NCBI GenBank assembly: GCA_025351065.1
Contig: JANXWQ010000399.1
Location: forward strand, 1 to 9,212
From: Chthoniobacter sp.
GTDB lineage: Bacteria > Verrucomicrobiota > Verrucomicrobiia > Chthoniobacterales > Chthoniobacteraceae
Length of the DNA: 9,212 bases
Direction of reading: 5' to 3'
Part shown: positions 6,905 to 9,212 of the stretch, piece by piece
Layout: the number at the start of each line of letters is the position of its first letter
Position numbering within the stretch: the stretch's first letter is position 1
The notes under the pieces: generated by a model
Database searches by the model: none
Told to the model about the DNA's origin: nothing
What the model saw: the letters and a program-made list of their open reading frames with translations, nothing else
Program-made: the position numbers and the translations under genes

Positions 6905-9153
6905 TCGCGCTCCGCCATGGCGGCCTTTGGCTTGGATTTTTCCGCCGAACCCGCTGCGCCAGGACCGAAGTTCAGCCCACCCACTTTCGTCCGCACCCGT
7001 GCGAATTTCTGCTGCAGGAAAAGCTCCAGAAACACCAGCACCAGAATCGCCCACAGCAGCGGACGCCACATTTCAAAGCCAAACCGGCGCGTGTGGTCGA
7101 GTTGCCGGTATTCCGCGCCGCTGTGGACGAGCGAGACGCCGTGCGCTTTAGCAAAATCCGCGATCTCTTTGTCCGTCAGCTTTTGCAGGTCCGACTCGCG
7201 GCGCGAAGCGTTGACGACGTAATATACTGGCGAGCCGCCCGGCGGGTTCAGCGTGTAGAGGCCGGGCCGCTGCGTCTTGCCGAATTCCACCACGCCGCGT
7301 TCGCCTTTCTTCACAATCGCCACCTCCGCCGGCGTGCCGTCCGGCGCGATGATCGTCCCCTTTTTGCCTGCATCCGTGACCGGGAGAAACGCGACGATCG
7401 GCTTGCCCACATCGAGATTGCGCGGCGGATAAACCGTGGACGCGAGATAGACCGAGAGCCGCTGGAGCAGCGGGAGATAAAACGGGCGCATCGGCAGATT
7501 GCTCCAGTCGGCATCGACCGGCACCGCGCACTCGATCACGCGGCCATCGCCGAATTGCTTCTCCACCAAGAATGGATCGCCGCTGTCGAGCCGCGCGAGC
7601 GTCGTCGTCGCGGGTGCACCGGTGGTGGGACTCGCCTGCTCTTTCATGCGGAACCACAGCTTGATCCCGGCGTCCGCGAGCGTGCCGTTGCGCGGGTCGT
7701 TGAAGATGTCGAGCGCCGGATGCTCGAAGCGCTGCGAGACGATGCCCACCGACGGTGCGCCCTCTTTTTGATCGCCCGCGAGCGCGCCGAGCGAGAGCGG
7801 CAGCAGGCCCTTGCCGTCCTTGAGCAGCGCGCTGTTGTACCACGCGGTGTCGCTCCGATTGCCGGGAAAAATCAGCAGCCCGCCGCCGCCGCGGACGAAG
7901 TCCTCCAGTGCGCGAAGCTGATCGTCATTGAGCTTGCGGACATTCGCCAGAATCACGACCGCAGCATCCGAGATCGCTTTCGCGCTCAGGTCGTCGGCCT
8001 TCGTTACTTTTGTCGCGATGAGGTCGGCGAGTTCCACCCGCGCCGCGCTGTACGGCTGGAGCGCGATCTCGGCGAAATCGACCTCGCCTTTCAACGGCTC
8101 GCTGCTCGGGTCGCCATCGACGAGCAGCAGCGGCACCTTGTCGCGCACCGGGATGCTCGCGAGGTAGCTGTTGTCCGCCTTGAGCGCATCGGCGTCGGCG
8201 ATGATCTCGACCACATGCGAGCCCGGCGTGTCGAAGGCATGCGAGAAAAGCACCTGCCCCTTTTCGTGCGGCCCTAGATTGATCTGCGACACGGATTTTT
8301 CCTTGCCGTCGGCTTTGAAATAAACGCGCAGATCGTGATATGGCGCATCGCCGAAATTGCGCAGGTTCGCGCGGATTTGAATCTTCTGCCCGACGCCGAC
8401 CATGAGCCGCGAAAACTCCAGCGACTCCACGGCAACGTTGTCCTTCACCTCGCTGCCGGTGTCGAAAAAAGTGATCTCCGGCGCGATGGGCAGCGCCTTC
8501 AGCCGCGCGATCATCTGGCCGAGTTGCGCGTCCTCGGTCGCCTCGAAACTGATGCGCTGAAAATCCGTCATCACCACGAGATTGCGGCTCGACTCGTGCA
8601 TCTGGCCGAAAATGCCTGCCGCCAGATCGAGCGCCGCCGGCACCGTCGCCGCGCCGAATCCGGCGTCCGTTTTTTGCAGCGCCTGCGTGAGTCGCGCGAG
8701 GTCGTAGGTCGGCTCGTCTAGCAGCGGAGCACCACCTTCGCCCATGAGCACGACCTGGGCATCAGAGCCGATCTTGAGTTCGCTGATGATCCGGCCCGCC
8801 TCGTCGCGCGCGATGGAAAAATTCGTCGCGCCCGCGCGGCTGGCCTCCATCGAATAGCTGTTGTCGAGCAACACCACGGTCGAGGTCTTCGCCTCGCCCA
8901 TCAGCTTCTGCGCGCCTTTCCACACCCGCCGCGCCATGCACAGCGCGAGGATCGCCGGGATCGCCGCGCGGATAATGAGCAGGATGATCTGCTCGATTTT
9001 CACCCGCCGCTGGTTCGTGCGGATGACCGCCTCCAGCAGGTGCATCGCGCCCCATTTCACGACTTGGAAGCGGCTCTTGTGGAAGAGGTGGATGATGATC
9101 GGAATCGCCAGCGCGGCGATGCCGGCGAGGAGGGCGGCGTTGAGGAAAGTCAC
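6901..9153 (-). CDS. BatA-type membrane VWA-domain protein
   Basis: 750 residues. The N-terminus (1-76) is a good match to the aerotolerance-regulator (BatA N-terminal, PF07584) module. It has a helix at about 6-24, the conserved IPIIIHLFHKSRFQVVKWGAM stretch beginning at 17, and a second helix at about 56-74. A VWA domain follows with LLDNSYSM (95-102, D97-x-S99-x-S101 metal site) and VVMTDFQR (193-200), at normal spacing. A CARDB-like beta region (about 240-330) may bind partners. A region resembling glutamine amidotransferases (about 338-440, LLLVDGDPSSEP, VVILAN, GGGGLLIFPG) lacks a nucleophile Cys. A C-terminal helix (698-714) and a charged, probably cytoplasmic tail end the protein. The start is GTG 9153, with GGAGGT six nt upstream and an in-frame TAA at 9181-9183, so no longer start is possible. 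It overlaps the next gene by 4 nt. BatA-like proteins usually act with MoxR ATPases in envelope stress or protein assembly; the exact role here is unknown. Confidence 0.93.
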   Translation of the reverse strand: MTFLNAALLAGIAALAIPIIIHLFHKSRFQVVKWGAMHLLEAVIRTNQRRVKIEQIILLIIRAAIPAILALCMARRVWKGAQKLMGEAKTSTVVLLDNSYSMEASRAGATNFSIARDEAGRIISELKIGSDAQVVLMGEGGAPLLDEPTYDLARLTQALQKTDAGFGAATVPAALDLAAGIFGQMHESSRNLVVMTDFQRISFEATEDAQLGQMIARLKALPIAPEITFFDTGSEVKDNVAVESLEFSRLMVGVGQKIQIRANLRNFGDAPYHDLRVYFKADGKEKSVSQINLGPHEKGQVLFSHAFDTPGSHVVEIIADADALKADNSYLASIPVRDKVPLLLVDGDPSSEPLKGEVDFAEIALQPYSAARVELADLIATKVTKADDLSAKAISDAAVVILANVRKLNDDQLRALEDFVRGGGGLLIFPGNRSDTAWYNSALLKDGKGLLPLSLGALAGDQKEGAPSVGIVSQRFEHPALDIFNDPRNGTLADAGIKLWFRMKEQASPTTGAPATTTLARLDSGDPFLVEKQFGDGRVIECAVPVDADWSNLPMRPFYLPLLQRLSVYLASTVYPPRNLDVGKPIVAFLPVTDAGKKGTIIAPDGTPAEVAIVKKGERGVVEFGKTQRPGLYTLNPPGGSPVYYVVNASRRESDLQKLTDKEIADFAKAHGVSLVHSGAEYRQLDHTRRFGFEMWRPLLWAILVLVFLELFLQQKFARVRTKVGGLNFGPGAAGSAEKSKPKAAMAERE
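6910..6913 (-). promoter_or_regulatory. Shine-Dalgarno of the second VWA gene, inside the upstream gene
   Basis: GGAG on the minus strand lies 5 nt before ATG 6904 and 8 nt before ATG 6901, within the last codons of the upstream gene. With the ATGATG start/stop overlap it indicates translational coupling. Confidence 0.5.
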
Positions 9154-9159
9154 GCGACT

Positions 9160-9165
9160 ACCTCC
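9160..9165 (-). promoter_or_regulatory. Strong Shine-Dalgarno deciding the GTG start
   Basis: GGAGGT on the minus strand lies 6 nt before GTG 9153. It is the strongest ribosome site in the window and supports the non-ATG start. Confidence 0.85.
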
Positions 9166-9183
9166 ACGAACGGTTTTGTTTTA

Positions 9184-9212
9184 ACGCAGAGACGCAGAGG
9201 CGCAGAGGACGC
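9184..9212. repeat. Tandem octamer repeat RCGCAGAG
   Basis: Reading plus, ACGCAGAG (9184-9191), ACGCAGAG (9192-9199) and GCGCAGAG (9200-9207) are followed by GACGC at the edge, so a further unit probably continues outside. It lies 31 nt upstream of the BatA-like GTG start. Similar CGCAGAG tandem stretches are, from memory, widespread in noncoding DNA of several bacterial phyla; their function is not known to me. Confidence 0.75.

Noticed and set aside
6905..7069. N-terminal extension of the second VWA gene to an upstream start at 7069
   Set aside because: It would overlap the BatA-like gene by 169 nt. The ATG at 6904 has GGAG before it, an ATGA overlap, and a membrane helix soon after.
5864..8277. 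Plus-strand open frames (5864-7222 and 7093-8277) opposite the VWA pair
   Set aside because: Same antisense effect. They overlap each other and cross the boundary of two well-supported genes.

Overview
The window is about 65% GC and carries five protein-coding genes. It looks like chromosome from a Gram-negative member of the Planctomycetes-Verrucomicrobia group, most likely Verrucomicrobiota. This is an inference from four things: a lipid A gene, a transmembrane Ser/Thr kinase with leucine-rich repeats, an unusual ECF-type sigma factor beside that kinase, and a pair of large membrane VWA proteins. No rRNA, tRNA, CRISPR array, transposase or phage gene was seen.

Layout. Positions 1-2523 (minus strand) hold a putative signalling module. 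A 242-residue ECF-like sigma factor (1795-2523) is followed after 137 nt by a Ser/Thr protein kinase (start at 1657) that runs off the left edge. The kinase has an intracellular catalytic domain, one membrane span and a leucine-rich-repeat sensor part. The sensor part has clearly lower GC than the kinase part and ends in a G/T-only stretch that does not fit the repeat pattern. Positions 2524-2711 form a divergent promoter region. Positions 2712-3851 (plus strand) encode LpxB, lipid A disaccharide synthase, which implies an LPS outer membrane. Positions 3852-4141 are a convergent gap with no clear terminator.

Positions 4142-9153 (minus strand) are a translationally coupled pair. The first gene is a BatA-type membrane VWA protein with a GTG start and a strong Shine-Dalgarno. 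The second is a related but more divergent membrane VWA protein, with its start overlapping the first gene's stop. Both have two N-terminal membrane helices, a VWA domain with a DxSxS metal site, a domain resembling a non-catalytic glutamine amidotransferase, beta-rich periplasmic regions and a C-terminal membrane helix. Such pairs commonly follow moxR (AAA+ ATPase) and DUF58 genes, which would lie beyond the right edge. A tandem octamer repeat (RCGCAGAG) sits at that edge, just upstream of the pair.

Nothing here is a clearly undescribed system. The points most worth a second look are the compositional break inside the sensor kinase, the large helical insertion inside the second VWA domain, and the octamer repeat at the possible 3' end of an upstream operon gene.
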